Shown piece by piece: positions 22,035 to 35,120 of a stretch of 64,000 nucleotides of DNA. Within the stretch, counting starts at the first letter, position 1. Each line of letters opens with the position of its first letter. The stretch is from positions 11,646,211-11,710,210 of the forward strand of contig OZ018413.1 of the NCBI GenBank assembly GCA_963969595.1. Direction: 5' to 3'. The stretch is from Neckera pumila. Lineage: Eukaryota; Streptophyta; Bryopsida; Hypnales; Neckeraceae. The notes beneath the pieces are model-generated. The model saw only the letters and a program-made list of their open reading frames with translations, was not told where the DNA came from and ran no database searches. Both the position numbers and the translations under genes were made by a program.

Positions 22035-24307
22035 AGATAGACATCTCTAAGTAAAACTTCAAATTTATACATGTCATGTTTCAAAAGTTATTGCAAAGGA
22101 AAACTTTGGCACTCTCCTTGTGACAAAGAAACAATACTTGTGTTTCTTGCAATGATCTACCTCATTTTTGGAACATTTCTAACATAGAATTTGCACTAGG
22201 TATATATGTAGACAAATTTATCCCATTGAGGTCCTTGGTTTGGTATTACATATTCTTTTTATATTATCTATGAAACAATAGTTGGGATTTTATTTTTGCT
22301 AAATCCAACTTGAATCCCAAGACCCATTCTTTTGGTGCTGAAACTTCCAATAAGAGTATTGCCCTATAAGTGCAATGGACTTGGAACTTAGTGTTAAGTC
22401 TGAATTTTCAACTTCCCACCTATCAAATTTTGAAAATTTAATGGAGCTTGGAGATGTAGGATGTAATGAATATTGGCTCTTAGTATCACCTACAAAATTT
22501 GTACTAATACCTTAATATTAATATTTAATATCTTAGTATTAGATTATTAGCCTTGGACCAAAAAAAAAGGTCTTGTATTAATAGGAGATACATGTCATGA
22601 GGTTTGAATAGAAATCTACTTGGAAAGGAAGTCAATGCTACAAGGATATAGCCTTTCATTGACTAGTTGCTTGATTTTTGGTAGTTAGTAGTACAATATA
22701 ATAACATTTTAGCCTACATTAGTTTAGAACAATATACTTTAGGTCAATTAGTATTGCACAGACTAAATGGATATATGAGAATGTCTTTATTTGTCTTACT
22801 AGTGAAGGTGCACAAAATAATATTTCTACAAAAATAAATGAAGGGATACGTAATATAATACAATAATATTTTATTCTACACTAATTTAATCCCTATTAAA
22901 GAGGGGGGTCAATTGCTAGAACTAAAGATTATGCTGCGAGGCATTCTATGAAAATGGATAATATTTCATACTTTGTTATAATTTTGAATAAGTAGCCATA
23001 GGATCTTATACTCAAATCAATTTCAAATTACATGTAAAAAAGACAAATTTAATCAAATTGGTCAATTCTAAAATTATAGCATTCAAAGTTACAAAATTCT
23101 TTGGGGCTCACATTGTTTTTAATAGATGATTTGTGTTTATATTCATTTATAACTTCAAAATGTTATACCAAAGGCAAAAGGATAAAATGCCCCTAAATTA
23201 ATTTATTGAAAGCTATAATCAAGTGTAAGATACAAAGATAGAATGCAAAAAATCAATTTAAAATTTGAAAGTATTTCAATTTGAACAAATCTTTACAAAA
23301 TAACAAGTCGTTAAAGAGCTAATCACAATTTAGAAGTCACGCCTTCAACATTGTTTGCTTACCATTGTTCATTGGCTCATATAGGCTAATTTTGCTTACA
23401 ATCAATTCAAATAAACTTCCACATAATTACACTATCATATACGTTTTCCATTTGTATTTTCTACATTAAAAGTAAATATAAAATATTATTTTCTATTCTT
23501 ACTTTCATTTTATATCAAAATACTAGATTATTCTAATGTACATTTTAATTGAGATAATTTTAATTACCCTTATATCTTTAAGAACTATAGTACTTTGATT
23601 TTTTACCAATTTTTTGGAGAAACTTGTCATCTATAGGAAATAGTTTTCTTCATATTAAACACTACAATTTTATCAATTATATGAAGGAAAATATAAGAAT
23701 TGGAAGGGTCTATTTTGCAACTATAATTTCTAGATCTAGAGAAAATTTAGTGTCTTTTCAATTAAGGAAGTTGAAGGAAAAGTAATTTGAGGGAATCAAT
23801 AGAAATCTTTGGAATTCAATTAGTTTCCAAAATAATTAAAGGTCATAAAGATTTGGATTGGAATTTGAATTTCAAGAAATGTGAGTTGAAAGAGTCCATT
23901 GTGCCACTATAGGGTCCAAATCTTAGAGGTGGGGGTATTGACAAACATAGAATTTAGCGCCAATTCTTGATCAACATATACCTCAAAGTCCAACATAATG
24001 AGTTCATAGTTGCCAAGACTTTCATGTCAATTGAATTTTAGAGACTTTAATCCTTGAAGGCCGAGACTATAAATATTTTTTCAAACTTCATTTTGTAAGT
24101 AGTAAGTACCTATATGTGATTTTTGTATTTATTTTTTGGCGATAAGATCATATATTCCTTCTAAAACGATAGTTGTAAGAATTTCACATTATTTTGAGAA
24201 AAACTTGAAATTATCATAGATTCTAAAATTAAAAATGAAACAATTCATATCAAATGCAATTGATGCTCAATTTTTTTGGAAATTTCTATGGACAATTTCG
24301 TTAAAAT
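22035..24307. other. AT-rich non-coding stretch
   Basis: No gene, RNA or repeat end could be supported. Direct words such as ACAATATAATAACATTTTAG and ATACAATAATATTTTA (22693, 22859) hint at an old local duplication (about 22690-22930). Confidence 0.35.
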
Positions 24308-24589
24308 CATTAGAGGAGATTTGGAGGTCTTGGAAGACTATAAATTCCCCTGCATTTCCAAACTGCAAAATGCAGCTGCAGCAGCTGGCTAACGTGGCAC
24401 GATGAATGCTAAGTCATTTTTGGATTTTTTTTTTTTTTTTGCTTAAAATGATATTTTGGTAAAAAAAATTATTCTTTTATTTTTTGGGGAAAAAAAATCT
24501 GAATCGCCCATATTGCCGTTCACTGAATTTGGCCAGATTGAGGAACGTGCCTGAAATGGTCTTGCAAGGCCTCTGAACCCCCTCTAATG
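24308..24589 (-). mobile_element. MITE family M, copy 2
   Basis: Ends CATTAGAGGAGATTTGGAGG and CCCCCTCTAATG. The internal hairpin (CTGCATTTCC with TGCAAAATGCAG, about 24350-24380) is near the left end, so it is inverted relative to copy 1. A long T-run follows it, as in the other copies. Confidence 0.75.
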
Positions 24590-26682
24590 TGGCGGTATTT
24601 CAAGTGTCACTTTGACGGTGTGCCATTTTTACCATCTATAATTGGTATAGATTTCAAAACAGACATTTTGAACCATCTAGAATAGATATTGATTTAAAAT
24701 GGCTATTCTGAACTCTTTCACGCCATTTTAAAAAAAATATTGCTATTTTCATGAAATTGCCCATCTCTCCAAGTTTATATTATAAAATCAAACATCATGT
24801 TGCATATATTTTAATTCTATTATTCTAATATTAGAAAATCAGCACCATTTGGTGCAAATCCTTTATTCCAAATTGTTGGTCAATTTTTTATAATTTTGTT
24901 GTTCTAGATTCTTTTCGAATTATTATTGTACTTGCATTTTTGTGGAAAAAAGGCATGATTGCACACAATCTAATCACATCTACATGTCTTCTTTTTGAAT
25001 CAAAGTTTTTGGTTCCAAATTTGTAATTTTGATTTACAAAAAAAAACTATACCTCAAGTGTTGCACCATTCCACCTAGCCACCAACCTGCACTCCCATTT
25101 CCACCTTCTTTTTTGCAAGTGTAGGACCTAAAATTTGATTTAGAAAGAAGAAAACTCAATAAGATTAAATTACATGTAATCATGCCTTCTTGTCATTCCA
25201 CAAGAAAAGAAGTAGAATAATAATTCAAAAAATAATCTAAAATACAAAACTAATTAGGGACCAAATAGAAGATGACATTTTGTAACTATTAACTACTAAG
25301 ATAATTCTAACGTCTTGTAAATAGATATTTTCTTCCACAATACATTGTGTATTGCCATCTGTTATCAAATCATAAACCTAAAATTACACAAAATTTGCAC
25401 CAAAATTATTCTCAAAGCAACAATGATTGTGCACAAGTACAGAGACGTGAGCCTAATTCTAAGTATGTATCTATAACTATTTGAAGGTGTTTATAACCTA
25501 TGTGTCTGTAATATAGGTACATTATAATATGAAAAGAGTCTATAACATAGATACCAATAATTATAGAAGGTGCTTATAATATAGACTTGTAGGCTCATAG
25601 GCTCATAGATTCTATGCTCAAAATATGTCTCCTAATTAGGACTATACAACGCATCTAGTTTTTTCTTCTTTTTTCTTTAGACTAGATGGAATGCAACCAT
25701 AGATCTTTTAGTTAATCTTAAGAGTAGGCACTTCAAAAAAATTCAAAATATTTGAATGCATGATTTAGCAGATACTTAAGTACAAAGTCTTAATTTAGTC
25801 AATGAAAAAGAAGGCAATACACTATGGAAATCATGTCTAAGTAAGAATATTTTTGAAATTATTTTTTGCAATTTTTGTAATTTTTTCAAATTAAAAGATA
25901 AGAGATTTGAAAATGCTTATCTAAAATTTCACAACATCTCTATGATTTACCTGATGATTTATCAATTTTTTGGATAGATCTTGCAACATTTGCATTGACG
26001 CTAGTGAAATTATGAGAGTAGTTTTTGAAAGAATCACAAGTCATGTGAGTGGGCATATATCCTTTACCTGAACTCCTTAGATCTACATCCAATACAAGGT
26101 GACAACAATTTCATTGGTTGGTTAAAAGTTTTTGCCTAAGTCCATCTCAAAATTCAATGAAAAAATTGCCATTAGATTTAATATAGTCTATATTTTTTAG
26201 GACGGTTTCTTATTTTCAAGAAATCCAAAAAGAAAATGAATGGATAACTCATAATAGATAAACAACAACCAAAATATAATCACTTTGGCCACCAGGTGTT
26301 AAAACATATTTGAATAGGTGTTAATATTTGCTAAAGGCAAACGCTAAAAAAGTTAACCATTGCACTTCATATCATTTGTTCAAACTTAACACCTAATGGA
26401 ATTGAAAAAAAACTAGTCCATCTAATTTATTGAGTGGTGGTAAAATAGGCCACCCTTAGCTATTGCGGCTTCTTTACTTTATCATTTCCCTACTATAGAA
26501 ATGGTCCTACAATGGCAATGTAAGAACTTAATTTAAATTTTTCATTTTTTAATAATGAACAATGTTTTGGGGGCATATGAAGGCTTTGGATTGTTTTAGA
26601 GGCTTCAATACAATCATATGTTTCTTGAATGTAAGATTATTAGAAGATTTAGTCATTCTAGGCCTTGACATTGTAACCATTC
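24590..26682. other. AT-rich non-coding stretch
   Basis: No gene recognised. TATAGGTACATTATAATATG-like words repeat loosely around 25480-25620. Confidence 0.35.
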
Positions 26683-27324
26683 TTAATCCCTAAATGCCCA
26701 AGGTACCCAAATTTGGTGTTTGCAAAGCTTTGAAGTTAAATAAAACCTAACCAAGTTGCTATTTTTAGTAGTTTATATTTTTCAAAAGTTCTTCTTGAAG
26801 TTTAATTTTAGCATCAAAAATATGATCTTGAAAATAAATGATAGTGATTTTTCTATTCAAGTTTTTGTACAAGGGTACCCATTGCAATCTTGACTTCCTG
26901 TAGTGTTGAGAGCTCTTGGAAATGAGCCTTTAATACACTAAATCTTGGAGAAAAATCACATTCAAAATTCATTTAAAAAAAATGTAGAGTAGATTTTAAT
27001 AAGCCATAAATTGATTGGGGTTATACAAGTTAGGTCCTTTAACCTCATATTTTTTTGGTCACCAACTTTTTAGATTTGACTTGTATAAAGAAGATTGAAA
27101 GATTTATGCAGTTTTAGCACCCTCATGGTTGAACATTATAATCTTTCACTCCATAAGTGATATTGTTGTGTTTTCTTTTCCTATGAGATCTCTAACACGG
27201 CCAATTTGAAATTGTACAGTTACAATTCAAAAAAATGATACAATTTATCAAAATGTTGGCATTTTGTTCAATTTAGAGCAAATTCCAAGAAGCCCAAAAC
27301 AGGCCTTGGGCATTTAGAGGTTAA
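26683..27324 (-). mobile_element. TTAA element, subfamily C
   Basis: It starts TTAATCCCTAAATGCCC and ends GGGCATTTAGAGGTTAA. The interior is homologous, in opposite orientation, to 28803-29368 (shared ATTTAGAGCAAATTCCAAG, GATTGAAAGATT and GAGCTCTTGGAAATGAG). It is shorter than A and B. Non-coding. Confidence 0.8.
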
Positions 27325-28802
27325 ACCATTGTGTTCATTTTAGATTAGTGAGATGACCATTATAAATTACTTTCACTTCGTTCTAAAGGTGCCCAAGTAG
27401 CGCATATAGGCTTCAAAAAATCATAACTTTTTCGTACTTTGTGAGAAACATGATTATGCTTCCTATAACTTTGTGTACTACTTTTGTACTTGTGAAAAAA
27501 TATTAATACTTCCTCAGACTTCTGACCCCCAAAAGATTGGAGGGTGTTTTGGAAGAAGAAGAGTCCAAAACTGCTAATTTTTGATGCATTGTCCAAAAAA
27601 AAATTAAAATTTATTTTTAGAGTTCCAACTATACAAAAGTGTATTTAAACAAATTAGGCCATGTGCGGATAAAATTCATCCCATTTGGCTGCGTGTATTG
27701 AAAGATTATAACGCTGTAAATGAGAAAAAAACTTTTTTCATTCTTACAAAGCAAGATTTGCAAACTTTGAGCCTTCTCGGAGTAAAGTTTTTTTTCTACA
27801 CAAAATGGAAGATTTTGACCATTTATAAGTATATGATGTTAGGTTCACTTCTAAAAATTTTTAGTAGCAAATATGGAGTCTAGCTAAGTACTCTAAAGTC
27901 TAAATCACCTTGCTACGTAAAGAATTTAAGTGAATTGGCAATACACTAGTCATTTTTTGATGATTTCTTGTGCAATGAGGATATTTTTTATTTGAAATCT
28001 AAACAGTGAAAAGTTATAGACAAAAATATGGAATATGAGGGAAATTTTTCAAAAAATTTGACTTCATTGATTGCAAGATAATAGGGCTTGAAGTTAGAAG
28101 AAAAAGTTTTTTCTTGAAACTACCCCGACATAGCTAAAAAAGTTTGATACAAAAATTTGAATACAAAAATTTGTTTTTAATGGACAATTTTATGCCATAT
28201 TTTATTAGTTACAAACATGCCAAATTAAAAAAATTGATGTGCACTTTTGCAAAAGATGCCCCAAAGATGCCCAAATTGCCCATACTACCAAAAAAATTAA
28301 AGGTAGCATAGCTTTTGATTCAAGCACGCAATAAAAAAAACATATTATTACTAAGGTGGTACAAGTTCACATTTTGCGTCAAAATTTTGTGAATATCTGA
28401 CCAAAATTGACTTCATAGGAACCTACTTGAATTTTCAATTGTTTGTTCAACAAAAAATTGGCCTTCAAGGGAGTTAAAGATTAGATCATAGATTGCACTC
28501 TCAATAGATTGGCTTAACTAACATGGATGATTCTCTCTAGCTTGCAATAGCTCTAGAATTTCCTAACAAGTAGATACTTGGAGATTAGCAAGCTCATGAC
28601 TTACCCCACATTTGATTTTCTAGTAGAATAAGGTAATTACATCTAATTTTGACTGCTTTCTGAAAACCCATAGTCTTGATTTTTGCCTAAAATAAACTTC
28701 TACTATTCATGAGTCAATACTTCTATGGTTGGTTGCTCTAAACCCTATTTCCAGCGCTTTGAAAAATTTTAGTTTATTCACATGTTATTCAAAAAATGCA
28801 TT
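27325..28802. other. non-coding stretch containing a decayed TTAA element
   Basis: From about 28030 to TTAA at 28474-28477 the wording matches the copy at 42387-42952 (CATAACTTTTGATTCAAGC, GAACCTACTTGAATTTTCAA, then GGCCTTCAAGGGAGTTAA as a decayed tail). The left end is not found. No gene is recognised. Confidence 0.5.
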
Positions 28803-29368
28803 TTAACCCCTAAATGCCTAAGGCCTGTTTTGGGCTTCCTGGAATTTGCTCTAAATTGAATAAAAAGCCAACATTTTGTTAAGTTGAATCAATTTTTTTG
28901 AATAGTAACCATACAAATTCAAACTAGACATGTAAGAGATCATATAGGAAAAGAAAATACAACAATATTATTTTAAGGATTGAAAGATTATAATGTTTGA
29001 TCATCAAGGTGTTAAAACTATGAAAATCTTTGAGCTCTCTTTTTGCATGTCAAATCTAAAAAGTTCAAGACCAAAAAAATATGAGGTTGAATGGCCTAAC
29101 AGATATAACTCCAATCAATTTATGACTTCTCAAAAGCTACTTTACAATATTTTTAAATGAATTTCTAGTGTGATTTTTTCTCCAAGACCTAGTGATTTGA
29201 GGCTCATTTCCAAGAGCCCTCAACACAGATTTTTTATGCTAAAACTAGACTTTAAAAAGAATCTTTCAAAAAATATAAACTGCAAAAAAGAGCAATTTGG
29301 TAAGGTTTTATTTAACTTCAAAGTTTCTTTGAAACCTCATTTGGGTACCTTGGGCATTTAGGGGTTAA
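28803..29368 (+). mobile_element. TTAA element, subfamily C
   Basis: Complete ends TTAACCCCTAAATGCC and GGGCATTTAGGGGTTAA, 566 bp. Its right TTAA (29365-29368) is also the left TTAA of the next element. Non-coding. Confidence 0.85.
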
Positions 29369-30295
29369 CCCCTAAAGGACTAGGGCCTTTTTTCTGCCAA
29401 AGAACTCTCAAAACTGCTATTTCTAGAGCAAAGAGTAAAAAAATCTGAAAATTGTTTTTTTTGCACATCCAACTGTAAGATCTTATAGCTAACTAGTATG
29501 ACAATGTGTGGAAAAAACTTCAAAATTTTTGACTGCACAGATTGCAAGATATCTGCGTTCAAAGTGAAAAAAACAAGATTTTCAGCACATTGCGGGACTA
29601 GATTTTTTGACTTTGAACATTTTTAACTTAAATTTTTTGCACTACAGAGTTTTAAGCATTAAATCTTCCTAGTGAAGAATTGAGTTCAGAGTCTAGGAAA
29701 AAAAAAGAAACTCAAAAAAACTTAATTTTCGTTCTTAAAAAAATTGTTAAGTAGAATATAGTACAAGATAGAAGGAAAATCTAAAATATTAATATCTTTT
29801 AGATGGAATTAAAATGCACTAATCCCAATGGTGAGATCGTTCTAGCAAGAAAACTAAACCATGTGGAACTTTTTTTTTCAAAAAATTGCAAAAATTGCAT
29901 TCCAAATTGAATCCTACAAGTTATTTTTTTCAAGAAGATGCTCTAATTGCCCGAAAAACAAGATTGTCCATAACCTTCTCATAAAAAATCCAAATGAAAT
30001 GAATCAAAGCTTCCCAAATAGGCAAAAATATAATCTATAAGGGAATTTTTTTTTTCTTAAAAATTAAATTTTTTGCAAATTCTTTTTGCTATCTACTCTC
30101 CCCTGTTTTGAGCTTATTTGGGCATAACTTTTGTTCCCGGGCACCGATTGAAAAACAAATTATATTCCCATGAAGCTTATCACTTTTTCTATCTTTAAAA
30201 AAGTTTCAAAAAATCACGACAAAAATTCAGCACGTAGGTACCTGCCCGAAATCCCATTTGTCCGTTGAATGGGCACTTGGTCCTTTAGGGGTTAA
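29365..30295 (+). mobile_element. TTAA element, subfamily B, sharing a TTAA with its neighbour
   Basis: Complete ends TTAACCCCTAAAGGACT and GGTCCTTTAGGGGTTAA. Landmarks: GCTATTTCTAGAGC, GATTGCAAGATATCTGCG, AATCCCAATGGTGAG, GGGCATAACTTTTGTTCCC, GTAGGTACCTGCCCG. Reference copy for subfamily B, 931 bp, non-coding. Confidence 0.88.
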
Positions 30296-31171
30296 GAGAA
30301 TCTAAAATCCCCTTTTGATTGCCACCAATAAGTTTATCAATACAATAATGGGAACCATGATAAATTGCTTATTTGTGCAATTTTAGGTGTAGTTACTTTA
30401 ATAACTCTAAAAGTAACTCCTTTCTTTGCGTGTACTTTCAACATGCGCCTAGACTTGCCAGGATTGTGATTGAAACTTAGAAAAAAGAACCCTAACCAAC
30501 CAACAAAATATGGCAACTTTTACACTACAGGACCTGTACAAACTCGGTAAGTTATGTCAAGGAATTGCAGTCCCCTCCGAAGCAGACTAACTTAAGCTTA
30601 CATAAGGTAACTGACCTTTAATTGCGCAGTTAAGCAATTCAGCATGATTCAGCATGGTTTTGACTATTATATTGAAAATAAAATTTGTGGAGTCTCATTG
30701 GTAGTCAAAATGGGATTCTAGATTCTCTTAGAATTCATTTTTTGGACACTGTGTGAATAAACTACAAATTTCCAAAGTGCTAAGAATAGGTGTACCCAAA
30801 GCAATCATAGAGTCATATGAATAGTGGGAGTACATTTTAGGCAAGAATATCCACTCTGCGATTTTAGGAAGTGTGCGATTTTAGGTGTAGTCACCTTAGT
30901 TACATGGCCTTGAAGTTTTTGAAAATTTAATGCCATGCATAAAATATCTCTTGGTGTTGCATGTGTAGTACAGACCCACTCCAAGTCCAAAAAGTGAAAT
31001 TGAAAATAAAGGATGCTAAATTCTTCGTCTGAAGTGGGACCAGCAAGGTGAATTTATCCTGGGAAAACGCAGGAATTTTGAATTTGCCACACATGATAAA
31101 ATTTGCAAATTTTGAATTCATATTTGCAATCAAAGCCTCCAAAGTAGTGAGGAGAGGTGAAGAATACATAA
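30296..31171. other. non-coding stretch
   Basis: GTGCAATTTTAGGTGTAGT (about 30376) and GTGTGCGATTTTAGGTGTAG (about 30871) repeat with similar downstream wording, suggesting an old duplication. No gene is recognised; the frames at 30805-31284 are short and unrelated to known proteins. Confidence 0.35.
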
Positions 31172-32080
31172 TTAATCCTAAAAGACCAACACGTTTAGAG
31201 GCCCAATATTGCTTCAAAATACTCGTCCTCAAAGTAAGGTCAAAATCTTCATCAAAATTTAGTTTTAAGCAAATTCAACCGTAGGATCCTTTGGTTAACT
31301 TGCTTAAGTACATTGTACCAAAAAAATTCAAAATAAATATCCGCAGAGATTGCAAGTTCAGTGTGCCTAAACTTCAAAATGTAAGCTTTTCTAGCCCTTC
31401 CAAAAGGTGAAGTTTTGTCTTTCAACATTTTTAGGAAAAAATAAAAATGTCCTATAACTTGTGCATTTTAGTCAATATGTTGAAAAATGGGTTGAAACTA
31501 TACGAAGAATTTTAACCAAAAAAACTTTTATATTCATCTTTTTAAAATTTTTAAGTAGAAGGTGTTATTGAATGAAAGATAAAACTAATATGCTAATAAC
31601 TTTTGGAAGAATTTGAGAATTGTTAATCCCAACGGTGAAAATGTTCTTATAAACAATCAATATCCTTTATTTGAAAATTTTATTTGAAAATGTTCAAAAT
31701 TGAAAGCGAAAGACGACTTTATATGTTTTTTCTACCTTCATTGCCCGCAAAATGAAACTCTTCATAACTTTCACCTCAGTATTTAGAATTGAATGTTTCA
31801 ATTTTTTTGGTAGGTATCAATATATAAAATTCCATAAAAATTATTTTTTACTTTTTTAGAATGTATTTTTTGCTGCCCGATTTGACATTGCAATTGAAAA
31901 AAAACTTGTAATTTTTGCAATATTTATCGAAATGACATAAAACAAAACTTTACATGTGAATTTTGACAAGTAGCATTTAATCTAAACAAATTCATGCAAA
32001 ATTTCAAATTATATATTCAATAAAGCCTTTCCAAGTTTTCAAAAAGCCTAAGGTAGGTTCTTTGGTCCATTAGGGGTTAA
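31172..32080 (+). mobile_element. TTAA element, subfamily D
   Basis: It starts TTAATCCTAAAAGACC and ends GGTCCATTAGGGGTTAA. The sequence is far from A and B, yet the landmarks occur in the same order: CCGTAGGATCC, GAGATTGCAAG, TTAATCCCAACGGTGA, CATAACTTTCACC, GCTGCCCGA. 909 bp, non-coding. Confidence 0.75.
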
Positions 32081-33068
32081 TGCAGCGCAAAATAGTTTCT
32101 TTTTACATTTATCCCAGAGAACACAAAATTTACCATGCTTGTCCCTCTTTGAATGGAGGATTTAGCCTCTTGCATTGAAAATAGTTGGAAACCAAGTCTG
32201 CAGTCTGCTATTAGTGCTATGGGCAAGCTCTCTTGTTGTAATTTAACCCCTTTACAATGTTAGCAACCCAAATTGGTCTACAATTTTGGATACCAAAAAG
32301 TTTACATTATTCTCAATGCCTGTGAGAAGCATTCAATAAACATCCTTTATAAAAATAAAAAACCTTAGAAGTTTGACCCTATCCCTCTTCTTTAATAGGA
32401 AGACTATCCAATAGAACTTACTTGGTTATCTAAAAGTCTAAGTCCATTTATTCCAAATTGCAGTCATTCATAGTGACACAATAGTTCAGAAGTAGTCACA
32501 TCATGATCAACTTAATGTTAATTCCTTTCTTCTTAAAAGATAAGATAGTCATGTGTTTCATGTGAACTTTGTCAAAACAATACAAAGATTTTAATTGAAC
32601 CGTCTAATGCCAAGTAGCTGAGTATGCATGTATTGTAAACCGTATGACTTCTAATATCCTAAAGGAATTAACTCAAGCTCTTCACCTTCCAAGGTTGTAT
32701 GTCTTTGAGGAGACACCATAGGGCCAAATGAGGCTTGACTCATTGCACTGGCATGTCAGGCTAAGTATTTTCCTCCCCCACAGGCATATGGACTTGCCAA
32801 AAATGCCCGGCCACTTCAATTTTGAAGAGAAGACGGGCATGGGGAGTCCCATGGGGTTTGACTCCACTTTTTACCTTGACTTTGAGTTACTGACGCCCTC
32901 AACTTGCACTAAAATGTAATTAAAAGAGTTTAATTGCCAAGAAATTCCCTTCATTTGTACAAAAAAAAAATTAATTAATCAATTTCGACTACAAGAAAGA
33001 TTCCTTTACTTGTATCTATCAAAATTGGAATGAAAGTATTTTCAACTTTTGTTGAATCCCAAGTGAAA
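32081..33068. other. non-coding stretch with a GC-richer patch at 32690-32900
   Basis: The patch contains GACTTGCCAAAAATGCCCGG and GACGGGCATGGGGAGTCCC and is open in several frames for about 60 codons. I recognise no product and find no element ends. Confidence 0.35.
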
Positions 33069-33659
33069 AGAAGCTCACTATATACACACATGGTGGTAGG
33101 AGGTAGAACAGACAATGTGGGATAAGTAAATTAGATGTAGTAGGAGCTCCACCACTCATAGTTTATTCAAAAGTAGGAATTGTGTTAAAAGTAGAATTTT
33201 AGACCTCATTTAAACATAGTAGCTTAACTTCTTTCAAAAAACTTTGAACTAAAAAAAATTGGTGATTCAAGTTAAATTTCATCTCAAAAATCCGTTTGAG
33301 ATTTTGAGTCTCCAATCAAAAGTTATAGATAAATTTTAGAGAGAATGTTTGAAAATGTCAAAAAAACAATCCCTTCCAACCTGCCACTCTGAAATTTGTC
33401 TCTAACTTTTGATTGGAGACTCAAAATCTCAAATAAATTTTTGGAGATGAAATTTAACTTGATTCACCAACTTTTCTTTGTTCAAAGTGTTTTGGAAAAA
33501 TGACTTGACTATGCCTAAATGAGGTCTAAAATTCTACTTTTTACACAATTCCTACTTTTGAATAAACTATGAGTGGTAGAGCTCCTACTACATCTAATTT
33601 ACTTATATCACATTGATTGTTCGACCTCCCACCACCCCATATGTATATAGTGAGCTTCT
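33069..33659. mobile_element. palindromic foldback element P, full copy
   Basis: An imperfect palindrome of 591 bp. AGAAGCTCACTATATA at the left end pairs with TATATAGTGAGCTTCT at the right, and similarity runs to a centre near 33364 (for example AGTAGGAGCTC with GAGCTCCTACTAC, and TTTTGAGTCTCCAATCAAAAG with its inverse). Its transcript would fold into one long hairpin, a possible small-RNA source. Non-coding. Confidence 0.85.
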
Positions 33660-34166
33660 CTACTATCTCAAAAATTCAAATTAGTTTAGAAATGCCTTTA
33701 AAACAATGCGATCTAGTTTTCAATGAACTAAGTAAAAAAAATTGGGTTTAATTTTAAAACCATCAAAATCTTTTGCATTACATATTTGACACCCATCACA
33801 TATTTGACGCCCCTGTTTGGAGCGTTAGCAGTGGGACAGAGGAGGAGTGATAAAGCCCCACTCACAAAAGCTCCACTTGGCACCCTCCTTGGCAAGTCTG
33901 CGGTGGCGATGCTTTGACTTACTTACATGCACTTTGAACTTGGAAGGCATAAGTTAAAGAGATGGGACAGAAGTCCCGGAAGGGTTCATCAGTCGAGTTT
34001 TGGCTTTACGTCTTGAATAGAGAATCTGTTGCCTACAAAAGTTGAAGCTTAGATTTGATGGAACTGGAGGTCATAACAAACCAAATGGAGGACACTCGAT
34101 TGCGCCACTGGGCTGTGACAACAACAGTGAACCAAGTCTCAACAATGAACCCTGAAACACCAAGCT
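33660..34166. other. non-coding stretch, GC-richer from 33800
   Basis: No gene recognised. The short frame at 34055 runs into repeat R2. Confidence 0.3.
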
Positions 34167-34246
34167 GGTCACCGTGGAAATCAACCTTTTTTTGTACGGT
34201 GTGCATCATTTCCTTACAAAAAAAACCAAGAGTACCCTGTGGAGGT
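34167..34246 (+). repeat. dispersed repeat R2, copy 1
   Basis: GGTCACCGTGGAAATCA followed by a CCTTTTT tract, TACGGTGTG and ATCATTTCCTTA matches 43278-43360 in the same orientation. The upstream flanks are loosely alike. It is probably a fragment of a larger element. Confidence 0.65.
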
Positions 34247-34441
34247 CAAATTATTGTGCAAGATTGACCTCCCCTCTTTTGACAAAATTTCAGGGATGAA
34301 CATCTATACTTTTGCCTTACATAAAAGGATTCTTTGTCATCCAGTAGGTACTTAGTATTCGTAGCGTCCTTTTAGGGTTAAACTCCCAAGTATTCCTAGG
34401 ATCCTAGCCTTAGGGGACAAAATTTCAACAAGGTTTGCAAT

Positions 34442-34861
34442 GTTAGAGCACCCTTAGTCCTAGTACGGTATAGAGCCATTGTATCGATATATTCCAAGTC
34501 TCGTGAGGAGGCCACAAAGTTGAAGAGGCGGAAAGAGTTCACAGCCCTCCAATCCGTAGACGTTATTTGGAACCCTGCTTGCATTGAATCCATCCTTTCA
34601 CTCCTTTGACGTGGCCAAGGTGGTGTAGCTACAATGCGGGATGTCACTCAATTGTTGCTATAATTGTGCTTAGCCAACGAGTGTAGAGCAACTTGGAGGC
34701 CACAACAAACATTGTCAATTAATCATGTGAGGGCTTTAAAAGTGACGTGCCTTCAAAGAGAACGAGAGCAAGATGACAATTGCATTCGGGCAAGCTTTAG
34801 TTGTGAACTTGGGACCCACTTCCAACTTATCGTAGTCAGCCTTCATAAAGGCCGGACTTAA
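34442..34861 (+). pseudogene. decayed unrecognised reading frame
   Basis: One plus frame stays open for long runs over 420 bp, broken by TGA near 34610 and TAA near 34658, and ends at TAA 34859-34861. The region is GC-richer than its surroundings. The predicted peptides (for example SREEATKLKRRKEF and CELGTHFQLIVV) match nothing I know. It could be a relic of a transposon gene or chance in GC-richer DNA. Confidence 0.2.
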
Positions 34862-35060
34862 GATGCTTGTATGCACTCGTTGATGTATTTTTTGGGCAAT
34901 ACAAACTCACAAGTCCTAAGTGTCTCTTCAAAATTTTTATTATTCATTGGTCCTTGTTGTAGGTTGTATTGTTGAAGGTAGATTGTTGTGTACCTATATT
35001 TTGAACAAATAGTGAGGAACAAGTTCCAGATCAAATTATTTTTCAAAATCCCTCATTTTA

Positions 35061-35120
35061 TTTTACGTGTGTGTGTGGTGGTGGTGGTGGTGGTGGTGGG
35101 TGGGTGGGTGGGGGGTGGGG
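35061..35120. repeat. GTG/GGT simple repeat
   Basis: A GTGTGT, GGTGGT and GGTGGGTG run that gives a spurious Val/Gly-rich frame. Confidence 0.9.
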
